Origin: Alteriqipengyuania abyssalis
GTDB lineage: Bacteria; Pseudomonadota; Alphaproteobacteria; Sphingomonadales; Sphingomonadaceae
Assembly: GCF_019857185.1 (NCBI RefSeq)
Contig: NZ_JAHWXP010000001.1
Coordinates: 682,001-746,000, forward strand
Reading direction: 5' to 3'
DNA length: 64,000 nucleotides
The position numbers and the translations under genes were made by a program. Positions 35,127 through 43,796 of this stretch are shown one piece after another (position 1 is the first letter of the stretch; every line of letters begins with the position of its first letter). The notes under the pieces were generated by a model. It had not been told where the DNA came from, did not search any database, and saw only the letters and a list, made by a program, of their open reading frames with translations.

Positions 35127-37481
35127 ATGGCCAAACGCGCAAAGAACCTCCCCAAAGGACTGCCCACCCAGAAGCAGGTCCTCGAATTCATCGAAACGTC
35201 TGACAGCACGGTCGGCAAGCGAGAAATCGCGCGCGCCTTCGGCCTCAAGGGGCAGGAGAAGATCGCGCTCAAGAAGTTGCTGAAGGATATGGCCGAGGAA
35301 GGCCTGATCGACGGCAAGAAGACCGCCTTCCACCGGATGGGCGGCCTGCCAAAGGTTACCGTGCTGCGCGTGGTCGAGCTGGACGATGGCGACCCGATCG
35401 CGGTGCCCGAGAAGTGGGAGCCCGACGACGGCGCCAAGCCGCCACGCCTGACCATCATCGAGAAATCGCGCGGAAGAGGCTCGAAGGGCATGCCCGCGCT
35501 TAAGGTCGGCGACCGGGTGCTTGCGCGGACGGAAGAGACGCCGCGCGGCTGGCGCGCGCATCCGATGAAGAAGCTCGCCCAGCAGACCGAGGGCCTGATC
35601 GGCGTGGTCGAGAAGGACGGACGCGGCAAGTTCTGGCTCGCGCCGGTGGACAAGAAGGTGCGCAATTCCTCGCCCATCTCCGATGTCGGCACGGCCGAGG
35701 AAGGCCAGCTCGTCGCCGCCGAGCCGACCGGGCGCGGCCCGCGGGCGGGCGTGCGGGTGACCGAAGTTCTGGGCGATCCGCTCGCCCCCAACAGCTTTTC
35801 CATGATCGCGATCGCCAAGCAGGGTATCCCGCATGTCTTCCCGCAGGAAGTGCTCGACGAGGCGCAGCTGGCGGCGAAGCTGCCGGTGTCCGCCGATACG
35901 CGCGAAGACCTGCGCCACGTGCCGATCATCGCGATCGACCCGGCGGATGCGCGCGACCACGACGATGCGATCTGGGCCGAACCCGACACAGCGCAGGATA
36001 ACGAAGGCGGCTTTCGCGCGATCATCGCGATCGCCGATGTCTCGCACTATGTCCGCCCCGGCAGCGCGCTCGACAAGGAAGCGCGCAAGCGCGGCAACTC
36101 GGTCTATTTCCCCGACCGCGTCGTGCCGATGCTGCCCGAAGTGCTCTCCGCCGACGTCTGCTCGCTGCGCGCGGACGAGGACCGCGCGGCGATGGTCTGT
36201 CACCTGCGGATTTCGGCCAAGGGCAAGCTGCTCGACTGGCGTTTCACCCGTGCGATCGTGCGCATTGCGGAGGTGATCGCCTATGAGGAAGCGCAGCGGC
36301 GGATCGACGAGTCGGCCGGGGACGAAAAGCTGGACAACCTGTGGAAAGCCTGGGGAGCGCTGTGGAAGGCACGCGAGGCACGCGACCCGCTCGACCTCGA
36401 CCTGCCCGAACGGCGTGTGATCCTCGACGAAGAAGGCGGGATCAAGGAAATCGCGATCCGCGAACGGCTCGATGCGCACCGCGTGGTCGAGGAGTTCATG
36501 ATCGCGGCCAATGTCGCGGCGGCGAAGGCGCTCGAGAACAAGAACTCGCCCGTGGTCTACCGCGTCCACGAACAGCCGAGCCGCGAGAAGCTGCTCGCGC
36601 TGAAGGAATATCTCGGCACGCTGGATATGAAGCTGGCCATGGGTCAGGTCATCACGCCCACGCTGTTCAACCGCTTCCTGAAGGATGTCAGCGACGAGCA
36701 GGAGAAGGCGCTGCTGATGGAGGCGGTGCTGCGCACGCAGACGCAGGCCTATTACGGGCCGGACAATCAGGGGCACTTCGGCCTCTCGCTGGGCAGCTAC
36801 GCGCACTTCACCTCGCCGATCCGCCGCTATGCCGACCTGCTGGTGCACCGCGCGCTGGTCGATGCGTTCAAGCTGGAACAGCCCAAACCTAAGAGCAAAC
36901 TGCCCGAGAGCAGCGGGCTGAGCGATGTCGACCGCAGAGATATGGGCAAGATCAGCGAGGCGATCAGCCGGACCGAGCGCCGGGCGATGGAGGCGGAGCG
37001 CGATACGATCGACCGCTATGTCGCCGCGTGGCTTGCAGGCCGCGTGGGCGAGACCTTCGAGACACGGATCACCGGCGTGCAGAACTTCGGCTTCTTCGCC
37101 ACCATCGTGGGGCTGGGCGGCGATGGGCTGGTCCCGATCTCCACCATCGGCGACGAGTATTTCCACTTCGACGAAGCGGCCAAGGCGCTGATCGGCGCGG
37201 ACAGCGGCACGCGGTACGAGACCGGACAGCGGCTCAAGATGAAGCTGGTCGAGGCCAATGCGCTGACCGGCGCGCTGCGCTTCGAAGTGCCGGGCGGCGA
37301 TGCGTCCAAAGCGCGCGAAGGGCGTCCGCTGCGCAGCGGGCCAAAGGGGCCGCGCAAGGATGGCCCGAAGAAGGGCGGCCCGCACAAGGACACCGCCCGG
37401 AAGGACAAGGCGGGCAAGCACCAGGTCGGCAAGCGCGGCAGGCCGGGCAATATTCGCCACCAGGGGCGCGGCAAGAAGTAG
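35127..37481 (+). CDS. rnr: Ribonuclease R
   Basis: 784 residues. A winged-helix N-terminus (PTQKQVLEFIETSDSTVGKR), cold-shock-like domains, then the RNB catalytic block with the Asp cluster IIAIDPADARDHDDAIWAEP and FGLSLGSYAHFTSPIRRYAD. The S1 domain follows (FETRITGVQNFGFFATIVGL) and the tail is Lys/Gly-rich (GPKGPRKDGPKKGGPHKD), which is typical of RNase R. It is a 3'-5' exoribonuclease that degrades structured RNA. It may also be the exonuclease that meets the palindrome-rich mRNA ends of this region. Confidence 0.95.
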   Translation: MAKRAKNLPKGLPTQKQVLEFIETSDSTVGKREIARAFGLKGQEKIALKKLLKDMAEEGLIDGKKTAFHRMGGLPKVTVLRVVELDDGDPIAVPEKWEPDDGAKPPRLTIIEKSRGRGSKGMPALKVGDRVLARTEETPRGWRAHPMKKLAQQTEGLIGVVEKDGRGKFWLAPVDKKVRNSSPISDVGTAEEGQLVAAEPTGRGPRAGVRVTEVLGDPLAPNSFSMIAIAKQGIPHVFPQEVLDEAQLAAKLPVSADTREDLRHVPIIAIDPADARDHDDAIWAEPDTAQDNEGGFRAIIAIADVSHYVRPGSALDKEARKRGNSVYFPDRVVPMLPEVLSADVCSLRADEDRAAMVCHLRISAKGKLLDWRFTRAIVRIAEVIAYEEAQRRIDESAGDEKLDNLWKAWGALWKAREARDPLDLDLPERRVILDEEGGIKEIAIRERLDAHRVVEEFMIAANVAAAKALENKNSPVVYRVHEQPSREKLLALKEYLGTLDMKLAMGQVITPTLFNRFLKDVSDEQEKALLMEAVLRTQTQAYYGPDNQGHFGLSLGSYAHFTSPIRRYADLLVHRALVDAFKLEQPKPKSKLPESSGLSDVDRRDMGKISEAISRTERRAMEAERDTIDRYVAAWLAGRVGETFETRITGVQNFGFFATIVGLGGDGLVPISTIGDEYFHFDEAAKALIGADSGTRYETGQRLKMKLVEANALTGALRFEVPGGDASKAREGRPLRSGPKGPRKDGPKKGGPHKDTARKDKAGKHQVGKRGRPGNIRHQGRGKK

Positions 37482-37540
37482 CGGCAGGCGGAACGCGCCA
37501 CCGCTCGCACCGTTCGCATGGGCAAAGGAGTACCTTGCCC

Positions 37541-38056
37541 ATGCTTACCCCCGGCCAGAGCGTGCCCGATCTCGATCTTGAACTGACCATCGGCGCGCGC
37601 TTCCAGCTCTCCAAGCAGAGCCCCAAAAACTTCACCATGCTTGTGTTCTATCGCGGCAAGCACTGCCCGATCTGCAAGCGCTATCTGGAAGAGCTGGGCG
37701 GCAAGCTCGACAAATTCACCGCGCTGGGCGTCACGCCCTTCGCAATCTCGATGGACAGCCGCGAGCGGGCTATGGTCACCCACGAGGAATGGGATACCCA
37801 CGACCTGCCTCTGGCGCTGGGCCTGCCGGAAGACCAGGCGCGCGAGTGGGGCCTGTTCATCTCCGAAAAGCGCGAAGATAGCGACGAGCCGGAGCGGTTT
37901 TCCGAACCCGGCCTGTTCCTGATCAAGCCCGACGGCACGCTCTATTTCGAGGAAGTGCAGAGCGCGCCCTTCGCGCGCCCGCCGCTCGACGAAATGCTCA
38001 GCGCGATCCAGTTCGTGCTGGAGAACGATTATCCGGTGCGCGGCACCGCGAGCTAG
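37541..38056 (+). CDS. Peroxiredoxin-like (AhpC/TSA) protein
   Basis: 171 residues from ATG 37541, with AAAGGAG 10 bases upstream. A thioredoxin-fold peroxiredoxin: TMLVFYRGKHCPICKRYLEE, the CPIC motif standing at the peroxidatic position, and GVTPFAISMDSRERAMVTHE later. Compared with typical AhpC (FTFVCPTEL) the Cys motif is CxxC, so it may work as an atypical two-Cys or thiol-reductase enzyme. It ends 24 bases before the convergent Usp gene. Confidence 0.82.
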   Translation: MLTPGQSVPDLDLELTIGARFQLSKQSPKNFTMLVFYRGKHCPICKRYLEELGGKLDKFTALGVTPFAISMDSRERAMVTHEEWDTHDLPLALGLPEDQAREWGLFISEKREDSDEPERFSEPGLFLIKPDGTLYFEEVQSAPFARPPLDEMLSAIQFVLENDYPVRGTAS

Positions 38057-38080
38057 GCAGCGATGGCGTTGACCGCTCCC

Positions 38081-38539
38081 TTACGCGCTCGCGATCCGCT
38101 CGATATCCTCCATCGGCATCGCGCCGGGCAGGATCACCAGCGGGCAGGGCAGGGAACCCGAATGGGCGGAGAAGTGCGTCACCAGCGGCCCCGGCGCGCC
38201 ATCGGTGCCTGCGCCCAGCACCAGCGCGAGCACGTCGGGGTGGTCGGCCAGATAGTCGCGCACGATCCGGCTCGCTTCGCCCACCTTCACCGCGATCGCG
38301 GGCATCTTGCCGCTTTCGGAAAAGACATTGCCCGCCGCGCTGGTCGCGATCGCTTCGGCGCGGTCGCGCGCTTCTTCCTCGATGGTCGCCTGCACGCCGC
38401 CGAAGGCGTTGAAATTCTGCGGCTGGACGATCGCGAGGATCTGCACCGATCCCCCGCTCGACTGCGCCCAGTGCATCGCGAAACGCAGCGCTTTTCGCGC
38501 CTCTTCGGTTTCGTCGATAATGACCAGATATTTGCCCAT
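38081..38539 (-). CDS. Universal stress protein (UspA family)
   Basis: 152 residues from ATG 38539. [40 protein letters not shown], then [20 protein letters not shown] and the [13 protein letters not shown] end are Usp features. The usual ATP-binding G-2x-G-9x-G(S/T) is approximated by [21 protein letters not shown] stress-resistance role is known for the family, but the ligand is uncertain. It is read away from the pyruvate dehydrogenase E2 gene, with 170 bases between the starts. Confidence 0.83.
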   Translation of the reverse strand: MGKYLVIIDETEEARKALRFAMHWAQSSGGSVQILAIVQPQNFNAFGGVQATIEEEARDRAEAIATSAAGNVFSESGKMPAIAVKVGEASRIVRDYLADHPDVLALVLGAGTDGAPGPLVTHFSAHSGSLPCPLVILPGAMPMEDIERIASA

Positions 38540-38709
38540 TCGGATATCTCCCTGAGGCCAGCATTGGGCACAGATCGTGTGGTAGGGCAAGGTGCTTGCC
38601 CCCGCCAATCAAATTGGCCAAAGCGGCGCAAGACGCACACCGTGCCGCTACGGCGGGGGCCAATCTCCCGCCAGACGCAAAGCTGACGCAACCGCAGGAC
38701 ACGCCATTT

Positions 38710-40020
38710 ATGCCCACTCCGATCAAGATGCCCGCGCTTTCGCCGACCATGGAGGAGGGCACGCTTGCCCGCTGGCTGGTCAAGGTGGGTGACAGCGTGG
38801 CCGCCGGCGACCTGCTCGCCGAGATCGAGACCGACAAGGCGACGATGGAGTTCGAAGCGGTCGACGAAGGCACCATCGCCTCGATCGAAATCGACGAGGG
38901 GACCGAGGGCGTGGCCGTCGGCACCGTGATCGCCATGCTCGCCGCCGATGGCGAAAGCGTGGAAGACGCGGCGAAGGCTGCGCCGGGCGACAAGCCCGAA
39001 GCGAAGAAGGCCGAAGAAACCGAGGCCGACGACTCTGACAAGAAGAAGAGCGAGGCCCCGGCCGAACCGGCCAAGGCACAGCCGCGCGAGAGCGCCGAGC
39101 CGCAGAAGGCCCCGCCTGCGCCAAAGAATGACGGGGAGCGTATCTTCGCTTCGCCGCTTGCGCGCCGCATCGCCGATCAGAAGGGTCTCGACCTCAGCGA
39201 CGTCAAGGGCAGCGGCCCGCACGGCCGGATCGTGAAGGCGGACGTCGAAGGTGCCGAGGGCGGTCGTCCGGCGAACGAAGCGAAGCCCGGCGCGGTTGCA
39301 GGGTCTGCCAATGTCTCGATGGATGGCGATGCGCCGTTCGAGGAGGAGAAGGTCTCCGGCGTGCGCAAGGTCGTCGCCAAGCGGCTTACCGCTGCCAAGC
39401 AGGAAGTGCCGCACTACTACCTCAGCGTGGACATCAACCTCGACGCGCTGCTCGCCGCGCGTGCCGATCTCAACAAGATGCTCGAGGCCGAGGGCGTGAA
39501 GCTCTCCGTCAACGATCTGCTGATCAAGGCGCTGGCCAAGGCGCTGATGCGCACCCCGCAGGCGCATGTCAGCTTCCAGGGCGACACGCTCCACCGCTAC
39601 CAGCGAGCGGACATCAGCGTCGCGGTTGCTTCGCCCAAGGGGCTGATCACGCCGATCATTCGCGGCGCGGATCGCAAGAGCCTCGCCGAAATTGCGACCG
39701 AGATGAAGGAACTCGCGGGCAAGGCGCGCGAGGGCAAGCTGCAGCCGCACGAATATCAGGGCGGCACCGCCAGCATTTCCAACCTCGGCATGTTCGGGAT
39801 CAAGCAGTTCGACGCGGTCATCAACCCGCCGCAGGGCATGATCATGGCGGTCGGCGCGGGCGAGCAGCGCCCGTGGGTGATCGACGGCCAGATTGCGCCC
39901 GCCACCATCATGACCGCCAGCGGCAGCTTCGATCACCGCGCGATCGACGGCGCGGAAGGCGCGCAGCTGATGGAAGCGTTCAAGCAGATGTGCGAACAAC
40001 CGATGGGAATGATGCTGTGA
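38710..40020 (+). CDS. Pyruvate dehydrogenase complex E2, dihydrolipoyl acetyltransferase
   Basis: 436 residues. A single lipoyl domain with Lys43 in [20 protein letters not shown], a charged Ala/Pro/Glu linker, the peripheral-subunit-binding domain ([20 protein letters not shown], then [15 protein letters not shown]) and the catalytic domain ending in [20 protein letters not shown] (DHRxxDG). It transfers acetyl groups to CoA. The sequence type with [11 protein letters not shown] is PDH E2 rather than the 2-oxoglutarate type. lpd lies downstream at 41642 and lipA at 62238; E1 genes are not in the window. Confidence 0.93.
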   Translation: MPTPIKMPALSPTMEEGTLARWLVKVGDSVAAGDLLAEIETDKATMEFEAVDEGTIASIEIDEGTEGVAVGTVIAMLAADGESVEDAAKAAPGDKPEAKKAEETEADDSDKKKSEAPAEPAKAQPRESAEPQKAPPAPKNDGERIFASPLARRIADQKGLDLSDVKGSGPHGRIVKADVEGAEGGRPANEAKPGAVAGSANVSMDGDAPFEEEKVSGVRKVVAKRLTAAKQEVPHYYLSVDINLDALLAARADLNKMLEAEGVKLSVNDLLIKALAKALMRTPQAHVSFQGDTLHRYQRADISVAVASPKGLITPIIRGADRKSLAEIATEMKELAGKAREGKLQPHEYQGGTASISNLGMFGIKQFDAVINPPQGMIMAVGAGEQRPWVIDGQIAPATIMTASGSFDHRAIDGAEGAQLMEAFKQMCEQPMGMML

Positions 40021-40517
40021 GGATTGCACTCGCCACGATTGCCACGCTGGGTCTCTCGCTCGCCGCGTGCGAGCGGGCGCCTGCCGACGGAACCGCGGAA
40101 GAGCCCGCGCCGCAGGTCACCACGCAGGCCCCTGCCGATGTCGCGGTGCCTGCCCAGAGCGAGCCTGCGCCCTATGACGGCCCGATTCCCAAGCCGATCC
40201 GCGTGGGGTTGAAGGGCCCGAACATGGATTCCTGCGCCAGCTATGGCGAGGTCTACGATCTGGAGTCCGGCGGCGAGACCTACCTCTCCGTCCGCGACGC
40301 CCCCAGCACGCAGGTCAAGGAACGCGACCGGCTCGATCCCGGGCAGGGCGTGCACATCTGCTCGGAAGATGGCGACTGGTTCGGCGTGGTCTACGACAAG
40401 GGCGACGAGGGCAAGGATTGCCAGGTCGACGAAACGCTCGACACACCGCGCAACTACACCGGCCCCTGCGCGCAGGGCTGGGTCGAAGCGAAATATGTGA
40501 ACGTCACCGCGGGGTGA
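40017..40517 (+). CDS. SH3-like lipoprotein
   Basis: 166 residues from GTG 40017, which overlaps the E2 stop. The lipoprotein signal is [18 protein letters not shown] with Cys18 as lipid site, followed by a disordered Pro/Ala/Glu linker ([15 protein letters not shown]). The C-terminal half has an SH3b-like core: [20 protein letters not shown], then [19 protein letters not shown]. Such domains bind peptidoglycan or target ligands in the periplasm. Translational coupling to a PDH gene is likely chance compaction. A DUF559 cassette starts 18 bases after its stop. Confidence 0.78.
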   Translation: MRIALATIATLGLSLAACERAPADGTAEEPAPQVTTQAPADVAVPAQSEPAPYDGPIPKPIRVGLKGPNMDSCASYGEVYDLESGGETYLSVRDAPSTQVKERDRLDPGQGVHICSEDGDWFGVVYDKGDEGKDCQVDETLDTPRNYTGPCAQGWVEAKYVNVTAG

Positions 40518-40534
40518 TGGTGGAAGCGCCTAAA

Positions 40535-40599
40535 CTCTCCTTCCCCCTCGCGGGAGAGGAAGAGGCCCGCGCGCGTCAGCGCGTGGGAAGGGGAGGGGG
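40535..40599. repeat. Palindromic repeat type 2, left copy flanking DUF559 gene B
   Basis: Hairpin 1 is CTTCC...CTC/GAG...GGAAG around 40540-40562. Hairpin 2 (40566-40587) is CCC, G, CGCGC, loop GTCA, GCGCG, T, GGG, so G40569 faces T40584. Bases 40551-40599 recur as a direct copy starting at 41003 with two changes over 49 bases. The run GGGAAGGGGAGGGGGC leads directly into the ATG of DUF559 gene B at 40601. Confidence 0.88.
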
Positions 40600-40600
40600 C

Positions 40601-40972
40601 ATGACGCATACGCTCTCTCACGCGAAGGAAATGCGGCACGCCCCCACCGATGCGGAACGTCAACTCTGGAGCCGCCTTCGGGCCACGCGACTGAGTGGCT
40701 GGAAGTTCAGACGCCAACAGCCCATCGGGCCCTACATTGCCGATTTTGCGTGTCTCGAAGCGCGCCTGATCGTCGAGGTCGATGGGTCGCAACATGCAGA
40801 CAGCGCGCGCGATGCAGCCCGCGACGAGTGGCTTGGTGCACAGGGATTCCGTATCATGCGCTTTTGGAACAACGAGGTTTTGGAGAATGAGGACGGTGTT
40901 CTGGTAACGATTCTTGCGGCGCTGGAACCCCCTCTCCCCAACCCCTCTCCCGCAAGGGGAGAGGGGCTATGA
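40601..40972 (+). CDS. DUF559 (Vsr-like) endonuclease-domain protein, cassette B
   Basis: 123 residues. HAKEMRHAPTDAERQLWSRL, GWKFRRQQPIGPYIADFACL, IVEVDGSQHADSA and MRFWNNEVLENEDGV align with the DUF559 gene at 3907 across the whole domain; the shared residues include the D of ADF, E and D of VEVDG and H of SQH. The ATG lies on the last base of the left repeat, whose G-rich end acts as the ribosome-binding site. The C-terminal residues PLPNPSPARGEGL are encoded inside the right repeat, a low-complexity tail. The two genes belong to different repeat families, so this is an independent instance of the same design. Confidence 0.87.
   Translation: MTHTLSHAKEMRHAPTDAERQLWSRLRATRLSGWKFRRQQPIGPYIADFACLEARLIVEVDGSQHADSARDAARDEWLGAQGFRIMRFWNNEVLENEDGVLVTILAALEPPLPNPSPARGEGL
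40928..40966. repeat. Palindromic repeat, inner right flank of DUF559 gene B
   Basis: Hairpin CCCCTCTCCC (40942-40951), short loop, GGGAGAGGGG (40957-40966), preceded by CCCCCTCTCCCCAA. Positions 40944-40964 are a 21-base exact inverse of 40991-41011. The DUF559 reading frame runs through it and stops at 40972. Confidence 0.85.
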
Positions 40973-40988
40973 TCGATCGCCCCAATAT

Positions 40989-41054
40989 CTCCTCTCCCCT
41001 TGCGGGAGAGGAAGGGGCCCGCGCGCGTCAGCGCGTGGGAAGGAGAGGGGGGGG
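40989..41054. repeat. Palindromic repeat type 2, right copy
   Basis: CCTCTCCC, CTTGC, GGGAGAGG hairpin, then CCC, G, CGCGC, loop GTCA, GCGCG, T, GGG (41018-41039) with the same G-T position as in the left copy. The end GGAAGGAGAGGGGGGGG leads into the start of the thioesterase gene. It is a near-identical direct repeat of 40551-40599. Confidence 0.88.
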
Positions 41055-41061
41055 AAGCCCT

Positions 41062-41481
41062 TTGACCAACCCCCAACCCCAGATCCGCGTCACCGCGATG
41101 CCGACCGACATGAACCCCTATGGGGGCGTGTTCGGCGGGTGGCTGATGAGCCAGATGGCGCTCGGCGCAGGCTCGCTCGCCAGTCGCGAAGGGCAGGGCA
41201 AGGCCGTGGTGGTCTCGGCCACCGACTTCGCCTTTCCCGGCGCGATGGCGCTGGGCGACGAGCTCAATGTCTATTGCGAGATTTTGAAAGAGGGAAACAC
41301 CTCGATCACCATCGCCGCAGAGGGCATCGCCCGCGCGCGCCATGGCGAGGAGACCAAGCTGGTGTGCAAGGGCACCTTCGTGTTCGTGCTGGCGGACGAC
41401 GACGGCAAACCGCGCCCGGTGCGGATGCAGGGCGCAGCCGCGCAGCCTGCCGCAGGCCATGCGTCGAACAATGATGGGTGA
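41062..41481 (+). CDS. yciA: Acyl-CoA thioesterase, YciA type
   Basis: 139 residues from TTG 41062, just after the repeat. An in-frame ATG at 40969 lies inside the repeat and would add 31 residues of repeat-coded sequence. RVTAMPTDMNPYGGVFGGWL, then MSQMALGAGSLASREGQGKA and VVSATDFAFPGAMALGDELN are signature YciA hot-dog-fold motifs. The catalytic Asp region is the MPTD and FGGWL loop. It hydrolyses acyl-CoA. No ATG fits the conserved start, so the native 5' end may have been altered when the repeat was inserted. Confidence 0.88.
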   Translation: MTNPQPQIRVTAMPTDMNPYGGVFGGWLMSQMALGAGSLASREGQGKAVVVSATDFAFPGAMALGDELNVYCEILKEGNTSITIAAEGIARARHGEETKLVCKGTFVFVLADDDGKPRPVRMQGAAAQPAAGHASNNDG

Positions 41482-41559
41482 AGGCCTGTCCTACACCTGT
41501 GCAACTGGCCATGGTGGGAGCGTGACCGCCATGACCTTCTCCCTTAAGCGCCCGATCGT

Positions 41560-41586
41560 GGCCGCCCGTGCGGCCCCTGATTTTTC
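41560..41586 (+). terminator. Rho-independent terminator after yciA
   Basis: GGCCGC (41560-41565), loop CCGT, GCGGCC (41570-41575), then CCTGA and TTTTT (41581-41585). The stem is short but perfect. It lies 79 bases after the yciA stop and before lpd, so lpd probably has its own promoter in the following 55 bases, where a tandem GTGTGTCAG, GTGTGTCAG (from 41599) is visible. Confidence 0.6.
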
Positions 41587-41641
41587 GGTCCCTGGACTGT
41601 GTGTCAGGTGTGTCAGGGCAGTGAACTGAAAAGAGGATTCG

Positions 41642-43054
41642 ATGGCTGAGAAATACGACCTTATCGTGCTGGGCAGCGGGCCGGGCGGCTATGTCGCGGC
41701 GATCCGGGGCGCGCAGCTGGGGCTGAAGGTCGCCATCGTGGAGCGCGAGCTGCTGGGCGGTATCTGCCTCAACTGGGGCTGCATCCCGACCAAGGCGCTG
41801 CTGCGCTCGGCGGAAATCCTGCACTACGCGCAGAACGCCAAGGATTACGGGCTGAAGATCGCAGGCGAGATCGAGGCCGATCTGGACGCGGTGGTGAAGC
41901 GCAGCCGCGGCGTCGCAGCCCAGCTCAACAAGGGCGTCACCGGGCTGATGAAGAAGAACAAGATCGCGGTGCATATGGGCGAGGGCAAGCTGACCGGCCC
42001 CACCAGCCTGACCGTGAAGGGCGAGAAGGGTGAGGAAAAGCTGGAGGCGAAGCACGTCATCGTCGCCACCGGTGCCCGCGCGCGCGACCTGCCCTTCGCC
42101 AAGGCGGATGGAGAGCGGATCTGGACCTATCGCCACGCGATGACGCCCAAGGAAATGCCGAAGAAACTGCTGGTCATCGGATCGGGCGCGATCGGCATCG
42201 AATTCGCCAGCTTCTACAACGACATGGGCGTGGATGTGACCGTGGTCGAAATGCTCGACCGGATCGTGCCGGTGGAGGACAAGGACGTCTCCGCCTTCCT
42301 CCACAAGAGCCTGACCAAGCAGGGCATCACGATCATGACCGGCGCGGGTGTCGAAGACATCAAGGCGGACGGCAAGGGCGTGAAGGCCAAGATCAAGGAC
42401 AAGGACGGCAAGGTTTCGGAGAGCGAATTCTCGCACTGCATCACCGCCATCGGGATCGTGCCCAATACCGAGAATATCGGCCTGGAAAAGCTGGCCGAGA
42501 TGGAGAAGGGCTTCATCCAGATCGACCCCTATGGCCGCACCAAGAGCAAGGGCCTGTGGGCGATCGGCGACTGCACGCCCGGCCCGTGGCTGGCGCACAA
42601 GGCGAGCCATGAGGGCGTGACCGCGGCCGAGGCGATCGCGCAGGAGCTGGGCAACAAGGATGTCCATCCGCACCCGCTCGACCGTCGCAACATCCCGGGC
42701 TGCACCTACTGCCACCCGCAGATCGCATCGGTCGGCCTGACCGAGGAAAAGGCGAAGGAAGCCGGCTACGACGTGAAGGCGGGCACCTTCCCCTTCATCG
42801 GCAACGGCAAGGCGATCGCGCTGGGCGAGGCGGAAGGCTTCACCAAGACCGTGTTCGACGCCAAGACCGGCGAACTGCTGGGTGCGCACATGGTCGGCGC
42901 CGAAGTGACCGAGATGATCCAGGGCTTCGTCGTCGGCAAGACGCTGGAGACCACGGAGGCCGAACTGATGCAGACGGTATTCCCGCACCCGACGATCTCT
43001 GAGTCGATGCACGAGAGCGTGCTGGCCAGCTACGGACGCGCGCTGCACATCTGA
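41642..43054 (+). CDS. lpdA: Dihydrolipoyl dehydrogenase (E3)
   Basis: 470 residues. FAD motif at the start (LIVLGSGPGGYVAAIRGAQL), redox-active disulfide in GGICLNWGCIPTKALLRSAE, NAD motif in KLLVIGSGAIGIEFASFY, and the C-terminal His-Glu pair in TVFPHPTISESMHESVLA. It re-oxidises lipoyl groups of 2-oxo-acid dehydrogenases, here most likely the PDH complex whose E2 lies upstream. ATG 41642 follows a GAAAAGAGGATTCG ribosome-binding site. Confidence 0.96.
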   Translation: MAEKYDLIVLGSGPGGYVAAIRGAQLGLKVAIVERELLGGICLNWGCIPTKALLRSAEILHYAQNAKDYGLKIAGEIEADLDAVVKRSRGVAAQLNKGVTGLMKKNKIAVHMGEGKLTGPTSLTVKGEKGEEKLEAKHVIVATGARARDLPFAKADGERIWTYRHAMTPKEMPKKLLVIGSGAIGIEFASFYNDMGVDVTVVEMLDRIVPVEDKDVSAFLHKSLTKQGITIMTGAGVEDIKADGKGVKAKIKDKDGKVSESEFSHCITAIGIVPNTENIGLEKLAEMEKGFIQIDPYGRTKSKGLWAIGDCTPGPWLAHKASHEGVTAAEAIAQELGNKDVHPHPLDRRNIPGCTYCHPQIASVGLTEEKAKEAGYDVKAGTFPFIGNGKAIALGEAEGFTKTVFDAKTGELLGAHMVGAEVTEMIQGFVVGKTLETTEAELMQTVFPHPTISESMHESVLASYGRALHI

Positions 43055-43085
43055 AACCTGCGGGCCTCTCGCCCGTTGGTAGGGC

Positions 43086-43277
43086 ATGAGCGAACAGGAA
43101 AAGAGCAGCACGCCGCCGCGCGGCGACAAGCCCGATGGCAAGAACGACAGCGAAATCACGCGCGAACATCGCGCGCTGATGAACCAAGGCTCCGCGAAGC
43201 CCGAAGACTACCCGGAGAGCGAGCGCGATGCGCAATCGCTGGTCCGGAAAGACAAACGGCACGATCAGCCTGACTGA
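43086..43277 (+). CDS. Small hydrophilic protein, unknown
   Basis: 63 residues, very charged and low in hydrophobic residues (SEQEKSSTPPRGDKPDGKND, then SEITREHRALMNQGSAKPED), lacking a signal or membrane span and probably disordered. It lies 31 bases after lpd. The start has only a modest ribosome-binding site (TTGGTAGGGC). Codon use does not contradict a real gene, but homology is not visible to me. Confidence 0.5.
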   Translation: MSEQEKSSTPPRGDKPDGKNDSEITREHRALMNQGSAKPEDYPESERDAQSLVRKDKRHDQPD

Positions 43278-43307
43278 TCGCGCCGCCGGTCTTGCATTAA
43301 AGCAGGG

Positions 43308-43463
43308 TCAGACGTTCCGACGCAGGAACGCGATCACCGCCAGCACCAGGAAAATGACGAACAGGATCCAGGCGATGTTGGACGATACGCCCGCGATTCC
43401 CCCGAAGCCGAGTACGGCGGCGACCAGTGCGATAATCAGGAAGATGATAGCCCAGCGAAGCAT
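43308..43463 (-). CDS. DUF1328 family small membrane protein
   Basis: 51 residues: [20 protein letters not shown], then [20 protein letters not shown] and [11 protein letters not shown]. Two membrane spans with the GFGGIAG turn match the DUF1328/UPF0391 (YtjA) family almost perfectly. A good ribosome-binding site (AAGGGGAAACCAA) precedes the ATG. Function is unknown, but these genes are commonly stress-induced. It converges with the small hydrophilic gene. Confidence 0.88.
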   Translation of the reverse strand: MLRWAIIFLIIALVAAVLGFGGIAGVSSNIAWILFVIFLVLAVIAFLRRNV

Positions 43464-43590
43464 TTGGTTTCCCCTTGGTAGAACCTTGCATTGAACCTAG
43501 CCCATATGCCGGACGGGCGCGTGCGGTGCCGCTCTAAACATTTGTTATGCAAGAAAACGCCACAGCGGATCGGCGAGGCGGAGGGGGAAA

Positions 43591-43680
43591 TGGCGGACAG
43601 GGTGGGATTCGAACCCACGGTGAGCGTAAACCCACGGCGGTTTTCAAGACCGCTGCCTTAAACCACTCGGCCACCTGTCC
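43591..43680 (-). tRNA. tRNA-Ser (UGA anticodon)
   Basis: Read on the minus strand from 43680. The acceptor GGACAGG pairs with CCTGTCC (43601-43595), followed by discriminator G and an encoded CCA (43593-43591). The anticodon arm CGGTC, TTGAAAA, CCG has TGA at 43646-43644. The long variable arm (GTGGGTTTACGCTCAC) is diagnostic of a class II tRNA, and the T-arm has GTGGGTTCGAATCCCAC. It decodes UCA and other UCN codons. Confidence 0.96.
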
Positions 43681-43796
43681 GCACTGGGAATGTCGGCTAA
43701 CGCTTCATCGCGCGTTTGTCACTCTCCGGCACGCCGGGTAATTCCACACCATCTAAGTCATTGGCGAGTCATGCACGGTGTGACACAGATACCGGC

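Noticed and set aside
40535-41054. CRISPR-like array around DUF559 gene B
   Set aside because: Repeats occur only two or three times, are internally palindromic, and are separated by a gene rather than unique short spacers; no cas genes are present.
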